Assembly (NCBI GenBank): GCA_000697335.1
Contig: JNEM01011345.1
Span: 1 to 13,851 of the forward strand
DNA from: Conidiobolus incongruus B7586
Taxonomy: Eukaryota; Entomophthoromycota; Entomophthoromycetes; Entomophthorales; Conidiobolaceae
Direction: 5' to 3'
DNA length: 13,851 nucleotides
Shown: positions 1-8,788 of the stretch, one piece after another
Position numbering within the stretch: position 1 is the stretch's first letter
How the letters are laid out: each line of letters opens with the position of its first letter
Translations under genes and position numbers: made by a program
The notes under the pieces: model-generated
What the model was told of the DNA's origin: nothing
The model's input: only the letters and a program-made list of their open reading frames with translations
Databases searched by the model: none

Positions 1-1072
1 ATTATTATATTAAAATTTATATTAGATAGTGTTAATATATTATAATATTGATAGAATATAGTTTTAATCTTAGAAATAATATAAAAAAAATAATTAAAAT
101 TAAAATAAATAAAAACCTAATTTATTAAATAATTTAATATTTCTTATATAATTAATTTCAATTATTATTTTTTTAAATATTAATAAAATAAAAAAATATA
201 TCAAAAAAACTTTTTATTTTTACTAAAGAATTATTTAAATAATTTAATATTAATCTTATAATTATTTCATATATATTAAAGTTTAAATTCAAATTATTAA
301 ATAAAGATATAAAATAAAAATCTTATAATCTAACCAAAGCTTAAAAAAAGCTAAAAATAGTTATTATTAAATAAAACTTATTAGAATATTACTAGAAACC
401 TAAGCTTTTAAAATAAATAATTATAATTGATGAATTTTAAACCTTTATATATAATCTTTTATTAAAATATAAATCAAAATATTAGATTAAATTAAATTAA
501 CCTTTTTTATAAATCCCTTTAAATAAACATTATATTAATAGGTGAATATTAATTATTATAGTATATTTTAATTTTATATGCTATTTTTATTTAAATTATA
601 AAGGAAAATTAATTAATAAAAAGTATTATATTGTTTTTTAAATAAAACTTTTTTTAATTAATATTTTCAATAAAATTTAAGACTTATAATTTTGCATAAT
701 AATTATAAAATATATAAATTTAATATTATAAAAAAATTTCTAATTAAAAATAAATAAAAAAGCTACTACATCTAATTTTTTCTTTAGATTTTAGCTTATG
801 TGATTATAATAGCTTTAGGAAATTAAAAACTAGCTTATAAAAAAGCAAATTTGTACAAAAAAATTTAATTGGTTTATAAAACATCAAATTTTAATCTTTA
901 ATAAAAAGAATTATTTTTAGGTGTTAAAAGTTTATCAAAAGTATAGCAAAAAGTTATTAATAATAAAAGAAACAATTGAATTTATAATATATATTTATTT
1001 TTATATATTATATATCAAAATGTTTATTTATTTTAAATTACAAAAAACTCTCATTATTTAAAATAAAGAGTA
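1..1072 (+). mobile_element. Mariner (D34D) DNA transposon, left copy, heavily decayed
   Basis: This is a cut-and-paste transposon remnant of the same family as the copy at the right end of the window, recognised mainly by alignment to it. Matching blocks run in order from about 120 to 1010: the helix-turn-helix region (about 200-300), the block around the first catalytic Asp (about 430-450, an Ile-Asp-Glu match), the His-Asn-Asn block near 692-702 where the right copy has His-Asp-Asn, the Cys-Asp-Tyr-Asn block near 798-810, and the transposase tail at 920-979. The family stop corresponds to TGA at 977-979. Most differences are C-to-T or G-to-A, so the coding frame is full of stops and this copy cannot make transposase. 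The right boundary near 1072 rests on a weak match to the tip of the other copy (imperfect hairpin at about 1046-1072). The left boundary is at or beyond the window start. Confidence 0.8.
1046..1072. repeat. Imperfect hairpin, possible mariner tip
   Basis: ACTCT near 1047 and AGAGT near 1066 form the outer stem, and the AT-rich inner part also pairs partly. By position it matches the tip of the right mariner copy, where GTGC and GCAC pair across a similar spacing. It is read as the decayed terminal inverted repeat. The base-level match between the two tips is poor, so this is tentative. Confidence 0.3.
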
Positions 1073-1141
1073 TTATTTATTTCAGATTTTAAATTTTTTT
1101 TAACAATATAAATGATTTATCAAATCAGGTCTAAGTTACAT

Positions 1142-1404
1142 AAAGTTGGGATGTTAAAAATAAGAATAATTGGCAGACATCAGATATCTAGTTTTTCTAC
1201 CATCTTCCATTCGGCTGAATCCATAAAGCTATTTATTAACATTTATAAATTTATTTCAGAATTATTTTAATAATATATTTACCTCAACCTGCCAGCAAAA
1301 GTCAAAATAGAATGATTATTGAATTTGGTCCTGATTGCTTCAGATTCAAACTATTGAAGGTCACTTATATGGAAGCTCTGCTCACCATCATTCCAACATG
1401 TATA
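1142..1404 (+). repeat. Diverged dispersed repeat, copy 1
   Basis: This stretch aligns with 9084-9349 in the same orientation. Shared landmarks occur in the same order: GATGTTAAAAATA against GATATTAAAAATA near the start, ATCAGATA, TTCTACCATCT, an ACTATTTATT-like block, and a well conserved block near the end (AGATTC, AACT, TTGAAG, ATATG, AAGCTCT). The middle aligns only loosely. Several reading frames stay partly similar between copies, so both an old coding sequence and a non-coding repeat are possible. I do not recognise the family. No terminal repeats or target duplications were found. Confidence 0.6.
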
Positions 1405-1554
1405 CTCGCAAGAAGTTTTTGATCTAAAGTGAACACAAAATATTAGGAAATAACAGAGAGGTATTATACACTAATAATTCTTGAATGGTTTTTCTGTTTT
1501 TCAACGCAATATTGGAATATTGTTACACACTGGATGGAAAAAATGTTTATAACT

Positions 1555-1848
1555 TTAATGAATAGGTATCAAACCTTTATTATCGCCAACTACCTCTAAG
1601 ATCCGCCAATGAAGAGCTGGAGAATTCACCAAGAAGTCATCACATTGATGTATAAGGATTCCCCAACCCATTAGTAGGTACACGAGCATTATTCAACAAT
1701 TATCTCCCGCAGCTAACCAAGTTCCTCTCCAGCTAAGCATCACACATAAAAGGGTAAATGCTAGTCTAAATACTGATGTCTTTGAAGACTCTACAATGGA
1801 AACTTCCTTGATCTTTGCAGGAAGGAAAAGAAAAAGTAACATTACCAT
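1555..1848 (-). other. Unidentified open frame with one internal stop
   Basis: On the minus strand, 98 codons run from an ATG at 1846-1848 to a TAA at 1555-1557, with one TGA inside at codon 52. The first residues are hydrophobic (M-V-M-L-L-F-L-F-L-P), like a short signal or membrane segment. I recognise no domain. The stretch lies in a less AT-rich island, where open frames of this size can arise by chance. It could be a decayed gene, an exon, or nothing. No convincing splice sites were found at its edges. Confidence 0.15.
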
Positions 1849-1932
1849 TGTAATAGTCAATTAATCTAAATAAAGTACTATAACTTTAAGGAAACTGTTT
1901 TATTAGTCCTTGGATCTTTTTAAGGGAATGAC

Positions 1933-1957
1933 CAGAATAGCTGGATGAGCTATTCTG
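1933..1957. repeat. Perfect 10-bp hairpin
   Basis: CAGAATAGCT (1933-1942) and AGCTATTCTG (1948-1957) are perfect reverse complements around the five-base loop GGATG. A stem this good is unusual here because it is not a simple A/T palindrome. It could be part of a small non-autonomous element, a structured RNA or a cruciform. Nothing nearby identifies which. Confidence 0.7.
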
Positions 1958-2021
1958 ATGTGTTCTGTTATACTTTCTTGTCCTGTAGTAATTGTTTTAT
2001 TTATCTTGAGTTGCTTCGGGG

Positions 2022-2033
2022 ACCTTTAAAGGT
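2022..2033. repeat. 12-bp perfect palindrome
   Basis: ACCTTTAAAGGT is self-complementary, and nearly matching GGG/TCC flanks extend it slightly. It lies 65 bases from the hairpin at 1933-1957 in the same island. A protein-binding palindrome or element end is possible; no function can be assigned. Confidence 0.6.
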
Positions 2034-2199
2034 TCCTACTATAACCCTTTTTTAGGTAATCTCACGCTGACTCGTGACAACTATATCATCCTAAATTAGT
2101 TGAAGAGTCTGAGAAACCTACTATTCAACCACAAGACAATACGTCTCGGATTATTATAAATGTTTATTTTGTTTCATATAAGCCAATTTAATTTGATCA

Positions 2200-2269
2200 C
2201 CAGAATAACAATTCAGCATTTCAAATTTCAGCATGAATCTTCATTCTGGTTCGTTTAATGATTTGAAAT
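2200..2269. repeat. Two interleaved inverted repeats
   Basis: CCAGAAT (2200-2206) pairs with ATTCTGG (2243-2249), and ATTTCAAAT (2218-2226) pairs with ATTTGAAAT (2261-2269). TTCAGCAT also occurs twice in direct orientation inside this stretch. The two pairings overlap like a pseudoknot, so they cannot both form a simple hairpin. CCAGAATA also starts the hairpin arm at 1932, which ties the two sites together loosely. Confidence 0.5.
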
Positions 2270-2299
2270 TTTCCGTTTTTATTGTTTCAGATTACAAAA

Positions 2300-4700
2300 T
2301 TAAGTTCCCAATTACCCCATTCGGAAAAACAAGCACTTTTAATTGAGACAGAATTTATATCAATTCATGATCATTGGTCAATTCTTGATCCCAATTAATC
2401 ACCAAATTTGGGAAAATTTAATTAAGATTAAATTGAAAATTTTAAAATTTACAGCCTCAATTTTAATTTTAATTTTGAATTTACTGGCTTAGATCATAAT
2501 AAATAATAGATTTGAGTAAAGATACTAGACCAAATAATATTTATGTATCTCAAAGGAAATCCACAAATATTCAGATTTTGGGATATTTCAATTATATATA
2601 AGTAATATATATATATATAGGTTTTATTTAATTTATATAGTATCTTATAAATATATTTGACAAAATTACATATAAAAAGTAAATAGCAATTTCAACTCTA
2701 GATGAAATTTACAAATTATAAATTTGTCTTTAAATTTTGATAATTTCTTGGATTCAATAAGTTAAATTTAATATGTTCAATTTCGTTCATCTTTTTTAAA
2801 GGTATTGTTTAATCAATATTAAATTTGACCAATCATTATAATTTATAGAATTGGTTTTATACTGTATCAACTTTAGAAATTTTAAACCTAATTGGAGTAC
2901 AATTACAATAAATAGTTTTGTTTAATTTCATAATATAAATTTTTCCATTTGATTTGTTATGTTTCATAAATGAAGAATTCGAAACAAACTGTTAGAAACT
3001 GAAATAAACTTGACAAATTGAATTCTCAGGAATAAATTTCAATATTTTGAATTAATTTTAGTTACAGTTCCATTAATATAAATTTTACTATATTAAAATA
3101 TCAATTTTATAACCAGAACTATTTTAACTATTTTAATCATAATTTATTAGTATTAAACTGAAGAGTTTAATAATGAAAACATAGTATTCATTAATTGGAT
3201 TTATTTAGAAGGATTTCAGTTTTAATTATAATAAAGGATAATATTAAAGTGACTAATAGCATATTTGTAATAATTAATCAAAATTTAATCCATATAAACA
3301 ACAATAATTTCTATAAAATATTGGGTTTTTACCAGTAATAATATTAATAATATAGTTAATATTGACAATATTAAAATAATGCTAATATTATAATTTGACA
3401 CCAATATTATTCAATTTTTTAATTATAAATTAAGATATATATATCCTATTTTGGATTTTAGCAATAATATTAATAACTTCAAAATTAGAATAAAATATTA
3501 AATTTTATTTGGAAAAAGATACTATAAGTGCTGAAAAAGCATTTATACCTTTATTATAAAATATATAAAATATTGATAACTATTTGAATTTGTGGCTTAA
3601 ATAAATTATAACTATTAACCCAAATATTTTAATATTATTTTATATTAATATTTAAAACATTATAACATAAAGTATATTAATATGTTTTTTAATAAAATAT
3701 CTAGTTTTTTTTATTTTTTGCCTATAAAATATAGGAATAAAATAGAGTTGATTAAATAATATTAAATATTATATTAAAACTATAATATTTAAAATAATAT
3801 AAGCTCTTGGTAAATTTAAGTTTTATTTAATCTTGAATATTAAATAGCTTTTTCACTAAGTTAATAATAATATTACCAAAATATATTTTTTATAAAAACC
3901 TTAATATAATATAATAGAATCCATAAATAAAAGGTCTATTAATTGATAAAATATCACCTTAATAAGATATTTGGATAAATAGATAATAATTCCTAATTAG
4001 ATAATAAGTAATAAAAAATATAAACCAATTAAGTCAAATTCTTTGAAAATCATAAATAGAAAACAAACTGATAGAGTTATATAAAATAAATATATAAATC
4101 AAAAAATAGGTTTAACTAAAGTTATAAAGAGCAATATATCAAAATACTATTTAATACTAAGAAAAAATATCAAAATTTAAAGTATTTTAAGGTTAAAATG
4201 AAATTATAACTGATTCCATTAATAATTTTCAAGCTCAAATAAAAAATCAATATATCAAAAATATTTTACAAGGATTTTGAAGTATAAAAAATATTTCAAA
4301 CTTAGATAATATAATAATGAAAATCAAATTTAGGTTTATTATTATTTAATTTATAAACTTGAATGTTTTATTATTGACATTATAAGTAGTTTAATCAAAT
4401 CTATTGAATTGTTGCTAGAAAAGCTTAATAAGGATTATTGTCTTTAAAAGATAAGGTCTGGTGAATTTATCCTTGTAATTTAATATAGTGAGAATACAAA
4501 ATTTATAATTTAACTTTTAAATATAATATAATTAAAATAAAAATTTTAATCTATAACCTTAATATATTACTCTTCCTTAGTTTTTTTATTAAGACAAGGA
4601 AAAAATACTTTGAAAATTATTCTCTCATATACTTATAACAAATTATAAAGTAAATAATATCAATAGGAAATTCATTTTCAAACAAATTATAAGATAAAAA
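2300..4700. other. AT-rich stretch without recognisable genes
   Basis: No frame on either strand gives a recognisable protein, and stops are dense throughout. An (AT)n run lies at 2605-2619. The part from about 3900 to 4560 contains forward-strand runs of Lys/Ile/Asn-rich codons broken by stops. This could be the decayed N-terminal part of the Fanzor/TnpB-like gene that becomes recognisable at 4719, but no motif proves it. No tRNA or rRNA is seen. Confidence 0.5.
2605..2619. repeat. (AT)n microsatellite
   Basis: A short uninterrupted run of alternating A and T within the desert. It is an ordinary simple repeat with no sign of function. Confidence 0.8.
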
Positions 4701-4718
4701 AGAAACTAAATTATCAGA

Positions 4719-5051
4719 AAAACGATCAGAAGCTTTGTAATTGAAGTATACAAGAAGCTTGTTAAATAAATTATTAATAATATTATATTACTTTATATCT
4801 TGAATCTAATACTTAAATGATAATGAGAGAAGCTAACAAATATATTCTGAGTAAAAGTATGAAATAATGTCAAAGTAGATTCATTATAGATTTAAGCAAA
4901 GAGTATTCAACAGAACATAAGATATTTGTGGAAGCTTCATACATAACTAGGATCAAGCAAGGCTTTCAAATGTCCTCAATGCCATGTACAGATAGATTGG
5001 GATATCAACATTGCTAGAAACGTACTACTTTACTACCCAAGAGTTATTTGA
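4719..5051 (+). pseudogene. Fanzor/TnpB-like RNA-guided nuclease, broken C-terminal part
   Basis: TnpB and its eukaryotic Fanzor relatives are transposon-carried, RNA-guided DNA nucleases with a split RuvC domain and a zinc ribbon. In order here: K-T-I-R-S-F-V-I-E-V-Y-K-K-L-V-K (4719-4766), like the basic helix before RuvC-II; I-I-N-N-I-I-L-L (4770-4793); a Glu-containing E-S-N-T (4802-4813) in another frame at the RuvC-II position; R-E-A-N-K-Y-I followed by C-Q-S-R-F (to about 4885), like the family's W-x-H-x-R-F region; E-Y-S-T (4901-4912); I-C-G-S-F (4924-4938), the first zinc knuckle with its second Cys replaced by Phe; F-K-C-P-Q-C (4965-4982), the second knuckle; and D-W-D-I-N-I-A-R-N-V-L-L (4995-5030), matching the RuvC-III D-R-D-x-N-A-A-R-N signature with its Asp kept. 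The frame ends at TGA 5049-5051. At least three frameshifts (before 4802, between 4912 and 4921, between 4947 and 4971) and internal stops at 4767, 4814 and 4865 (TAA) and 4948 (TAG) show it is dead. RuvC-I was not found upstream. Confidence 0.75.
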
Positions 5052-5968
5052 GCCAGTCTTCCAAGGTTGGAGTTGGGACTTACCCCCTTGGGGTCTTTGA
5101 GCTCCATGCAGGACTTGACCAAGAGTGGGCAAATTTAATCAACCCTGTACAAGTGAAATTATAAGCGAGACCTACTGGATAATATTATGAACTAAAAATG
5201 AAAATTTAAAATGAATATCTGATTTATCCTCAAAATTTTGTTAATTGGGTAATAAAAACATTAATATGAGGTAAAAATAAAATTTGAAAATATTAAATTT
5301 ATAATTATTACGTTACTAAAATTACAAAAATAGGAGAAATGACTTTAAAACAGGATGAAAATTGATAACATAAACTTAACCCTTTTTATATAACAAATAT
5401 TTAGTTATGCACCTTTTACTAATATAATGAAGAATGAAAGAATGAGGTTTAAAGTTCATTTAGATGATTTAATATATACAATTTATTGAAAATTAAAGTA
5501 TAATAGATGGCAGTTTTCTATATATGCTTTGTTGACCCTTAAATCAATTAATATGCCCACAATTTATTAAACTTGATTTGTTTCAAACTAATGTGAACTG
5601 AGCTAATTCGAAATAAAAGTCATCTAATCATCAAGTATTTAAAGTAAAAACTAATTACCATAAAAATGATCTAAAATTACATTATTTTTAAATATTGCCA
5701 AAAACTAATAAATGTATAAATTTTAATATATCACACCACATCATTTATTATCATAAACAGCTTTTAATATAAAATAAGTTATTCCTATTTATATTAATAT
5801 CCTGTTAATGAAATGTAGTAGATATATTCTATCTTGTAATAATTAATTTACCTTATCCTTATACAAATTAAATAATAATTCCAATATTAGAAAACAATCA
5901 ATTAAGATGGATTAATACAAAAAAAATGAATCGCAAACCATCGTAGTTTTTTATTTATCTATTTAGCT
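5052..5968. other. Intergenic stretch between Fanzor relic and HSF-domain gene
   Basis: The first hundred bases after the relic (to about 5160) are less AT-rich and open in more than one frame for short distances, but match nothing I recognise. They may be the 3' part of the element that carried the nuclease gene. From 5160 on the sequence is AT-rich, with no gene, RNA or clear repeat. The last part should contain the promoter of the gene starting at 6045. Confidence 0.5.
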
Positions 5969-5973
5969 ATTGG
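5969..5973 (-). promoter_or_regulatory. Possible CCAAT box upstream of the HSF-domain gene
   Basis: ATTGG on the + strand is CCAAT on the - strand, about 72 bases before the ATG at 6045. CCAAT boxes work in either orientation in fungal promoters. A five-base match in AT-rich DNA is expected by chance, so this is only a candidate. No convincing TATA element was singled out, because TATA-like words are everywhere. Confidence 0.2.
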
Positions 5974-6044
5974 TTAAAATTTTCGTTATAGCAAAAATTT
6001 GAAAAAGAATCAAAATAACTCGATTTGCTGATGTTTTATTTAAT

Positions 6045-6641
6045 ATGTCACAAAATCACTCAAGCATTGTAGATGATTCTTTAAATAAAAAGTCATTTCC
6101 AAACAGATTATTTGAGTAATTTTAGCTATATTTAATTGATTGTTCAAATTTTATTAGTTAATTTCACCTTCACTAACTCAATGCCATCTTTAGGGTCCTG
6201 AATAATTGTCCATATGTTCAATGGTCGGATAATGGAGATAGCTTTATTATATATGATCTAAATAGGTTCGAGAATGAAGTCTTGACATCGAACTTTAACA
6301 ACCACTGCATGCTGTCCTTCTGCAGACAGCTCCACGTAAGTGGCTTTACTTTTCTATATACTAATTTGAGTTTCTAATATTATCTAGATATATGGATTTC
6401 GAAGGCTTATGGATGGTAGAAGGACTCGGCATCAATTTCCAACCAATTTTGCAGGGTTCTATCATCCATTTTTCAAAAGGAACCGTCCTGACTTAATACA
6501 CAATATTAAAAGAAAGAGACCACCTCAAACCAAGCCTAAGGAGATTTTTATTAGCCTTAATGATAAATATAAAGTAATTGACCATTTTTATATTAATTAA
6601 TTAATACTAACTTGATTGTATGTTGTTAGAATGAAAAATGA
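6045..6641 (+). CDS. Short HSF-type DNA-binding domain protein, 3 or 4 exons
   Basis: Probable nuclear transcription factor with a heat-shock-factor winged helix-turn-helix domain. Exons: 6045-6115, 6194-6335, 6388-6573 and probably 6630-6641, giving 136 residues; without the last intron, exon 3 runs to TAA 6598-6600, giving 141. The frame stays open across both main junctions: a Glu codon is split by intron 1, and intron 2 falls between codons. The domain spans about residues 18-113: F-P-N-R-L-F-E-V-L (18-26), Y-V-Q-W-S-D-N-G-D-S-F-I-I (31-43), R-F-E-N-E-V-L (48-54), the recognition-helix signature S-F-C-R-Q-L-H-I-Y-G-F (65-75), a basic wing (76-95), and F-Y-H-P-F-F-K-R-N-R-P-D-L-I (95-108) before I-K-R-K-R-P. 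The Arg of the S-F-x-R-Q-L motif, which reads heat-shock elements in classical HSFs, is kept. ATG 6045 is the first in frame after TGA at 6000. Classical HSFs also have a coiled-coil trimerisation region and an activation domain; both are missing. It may be a truncated paralogue, a competitor of full HSF, or a cofactor-dependent regulator. It looks undamaged. Confidence 0.8.
6116..6193 (+). other. Intron 1 of the HSF-domain gene
   Basis: 78 bases, GTAATT donor and TAG acceptor, with an ACTAAC branch-site match at 6172-6177, 17 bases before the acceptor. It splits a Glu codon after its second base. Removing it joins F-P-N-R-L-F to E-V-L-N-N, which restores the start of the HSF fold. Confidence 0.8.
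6336..6387 (+). other. Intron 2 of the HSF-domain gene
   Basis: 52 bases, consensus GTAAGT donor, CTAG acceptor, and CTAAT branch-like site at 6374-6378. It lies between codons and interrupts the recognition-helix region between R-Q-L-H and I-Y-G-F. Removing it rebuilds the HSF signature exactly, which is the strongest proof that this is a spliced gene. Confidence 0.9.
6574..6629 (+). other. Probable intron 3 of the HSF-domain gene
   Basis: A GTAATT donor (same six bases as intron 1) at 6574 pairs with a TTAG acceptor ending at 6629. A perfect TACTAAC branch box lies at 6605-6611, with its branch A 19 bases before the acceptor. The length of 56 bases fits the other introns. Splicing replaces the last eight residues before the TAA at 6598 with a three-residue ending (N-E-K) and a TGA at 6639-6641. 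Without it the exon simply reads to 6600. Confidence 0.55.
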
Positions 6642-6725
6642 TAACTCCGAGTATTTACTTAATTATTTAAGCTGCTATTATACCTAATTATATTTGGCTT
6701 ATGCACTTATGTTCCATCCAATATC

Positions 6726-6731
6726 AATAAA
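6726..6731 (+). promoter_or_regulatory. Possible polyadenylation signal
   Basis: AATAAA lies about 85 bases after the predicted stop of the HSF-domain gene, a suitable distance for its 3' end. This hexamer is common by chance in AT-rich DNA. Confidence 0.3.
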
Positions 6732-6845
6732 ATGAATCACATGTATACTTATTTATATTGATAAGAAAAATTCATAATGGAGTAAAATATCCAGTATATT
6801 ATTAATGATTATAATTCATTTTGATCCAGTTGTGAAAATATTGTC

Positions 6846-6863
6846 GCGGATCGGGAGGTCCGC
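6846..6863. repeat. Short GC-rich inverted repeat
   Basis: GCGGA (6846-6850) pairs with TCCGC (6859-6863) across an eight-base loop. It marks the sharp left edge of a CpG-bearing island in otherwise AT-rich DNA. It could be a hairpin at an element end or part of a structured RNA; there is no further support. Confidence 0.4.
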
Positions 6864-6880
6864 TCGCCTTTCAATTTTAA

Positions 6881-7219
6881 CCGTCCGTCAAGATTCCAGA
6901 TGTAATCCACTCACAAATATCAGGAACAACCCTTGCACAATGGAAAATTCCAGACTATAGCAGAAGCTGGAGCCTCAACACATTGGCCAAGGATCAACCA
7001 CACTATAAAATAGTCACTGGACAGATATTTGCTGGGGGATCACTTCGATCAGGGCCAAGCCCTAGATCTTGCTATTTTAATAAAACTCCTCTAAAGTATC
7101 TAGTTAGCCTTCTTTGGCCCGTTTCATCGAGCTCACGTGATCTTTATCGCAAGACTACTTTCCAGAAGCCTTGCAATATCAATATCAATATACATGATCA
7201 ATGTTTGATTATCCTCTAA
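6881..7219 (+). other. Unidentified open frame in a CpG-bearing island, possible exon
   Basis: One frame stays open for 112 codons from 6881 (after TAA 6878-6880) to TAA 7217-7219. The encoded stretch includes D-Y-S-R-S-W-S-L-N-T-L-A-K-D-Q-P-H-Y-K-I-V-T-G-Q-I-F-A-G-G-S. It has no in-frame ATG near its start, so if coding it would be an internal exon or a 5'-truncated gene. A CAAG at 6889-6892 could serve as a splice acceptor. The frame one base earlier is also fairly open, which weakens the case. I recognise no family. The island begins 240 bases after the HSF-domain gene, on the same strand. Confidence 0.25.
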
Positions 7220-8520
7220 ATTCTCACCAATATTATTCAATTAAATACGTATTTTATAACTTAAATGTACGGAGTATTTGAAAATTTTTAGTTTAATCAT
7301 TAAATATTCAACTGATATTTTGTAGAATTCAAAATGGCTATGGTTAAATATAATATTTTCCATTAAATACCACAAATCAGAAATAGAAAAAAACAGCTTC
7401 AGCCACTTTAACAATCAATGTGAATTAGCCAATTGAGCCATAAGCTTAATATATTGATATTTTCATTAAAAATTATTTTTTAATAACTACATTTACTTTA
7501 TTTAAAACAAATATATATAAATTCTCCAGTCAGGCTGTTTTAATCCAAATGAATGAATTCATAATTTCAACAAAAATGATACAGTTTTTTAAAATGTATA
7601 TCCAAAATGGATGAATGATAATTGGTAATACTATAAATAAATCATCAAAAATTCTTTATTAGTGATTTTATTATTAATGTTTAGAATTCGTGTTGCTTTA
7701 TTCTGCAGTAATTGCGTAAATAATTTGATTTAATAAAAATTGATTTTTATAATAATATAAATTAATCAGTATATTTTAGAATATTTCAATAATAATTCAT
7801 AAGAATATATAAATTAATTGATATATGGACAAACTATTTTTATTAAGGTAATATAAGCCTGATAAAATACTCAAAAAGTCAATATTTCATTAAGTTACAT
7901 CACACTTAAGCGGCCTTTTATTCAATATTAATAAATCATTATTATTCACAGAGTAATATATGAATTCAAAATTAAGGGTTATTTATATATATTAAAGTTA
8001 ATAAAATATTTTATTAAAATCAAAACATAAAAGAATAATATATATTAGAGTTATTCAAATAGAAAACCTTCGGTTATTTTCTAACAAAATTAGTGTTATG
8101 ATTGCAATCATAATAATGAATACCTTAATAATCAATTCAATTAAAACAAATATGATATAAACTGATGATCATTTAATGGTATACCATGGGGTAATCAATT
8201 GCTTTTACTATTTCATAATAATATTATATCAAATTACGAAAAATTGCTTGCTTATTGCATTCTTCCTAGATAATTAGAGAAGCAAGGATTAGTATAATGA
8301 AGTAAAGATAGTCCCACTATATGCAATTAATTTTTAATTTAAACATTCTATCCTTTATTTTTATAATGAAATAATGAAAATAATAATAAATTAAGTGTTT
8401 CCAATTCTCTTAACCTTATACATATTCTATTTATTTAAGCATACCAACAAAATTAGTTTTGATTTTACTTATAGTATATTAATGTGAATATTAATATTGG
8501 TTATCAAAAAATTATAATCG
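7220..8520. other. AT-rich stretch without recognisable genes
   Basis: No open frame of note, no protein motif, no RNA gene and no alignable repeat was found here on either strand. Only simple A/T-rich words recur. Confidence 0.5.
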
Positions 8521-8566
8521 GATGTATCAATGTAATGGTGCGGATACTTAACTAGTGGTCTAAATC

Positions 8567-8788
8567 TTAATCCTCCATCTGGATACTAGAATAATAAGAT
8601 AAACCATTGGTCAAATGACTAGGATAATTCACTGAAAGCAGCTGAGTTTGAACCGACTCCTCTCCGAAATATACATAGATCACACTCATAGAAAGTTGAT
8701 TATCCAAAAGATTAACCACCGTCTGAGTTGGCATTTGTGAGGTTTGGAAAAATAAAGGGTTCAGGAATATTTGGATAACTTAGCTTTA
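8567..8788 (-). other. Unidentified minus-strand open frame
   Basis: 73 codons are open on the minus strand down to TAA 8567-8569, with an internal ATG at 8732-8734 that would give 55 residues (M-P-T-Q-T-V-V-N-L-L-D-N...). Residue composition is balanced (Ser, Gln, Val, Tyr, Glu), unlike the Lys/Asn/Ile bias of frames in pure AT-rich DNA, and the local sequence is less AT-rich. No domain was recognised and no splice sites were established. It may be an exon or chance. Confidence 0.2.

Noticed and set aside
3900-4560. Possible N-terminal half of the Fanzor/TnpB-like gene
   Set aside because: Lys/Asn/Ile-rich segments are present, but no RuvC-I or N-terminal motif could be pointed to; AT-rich composition explains them equally well.
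6409-6600. Reading the ATG at 6409 as the start of a separate 63-residue protein
   Set aside because: This Met is inside the HSF domain. The two upstream exons restore the missing first half of the fold with correct splice sites.
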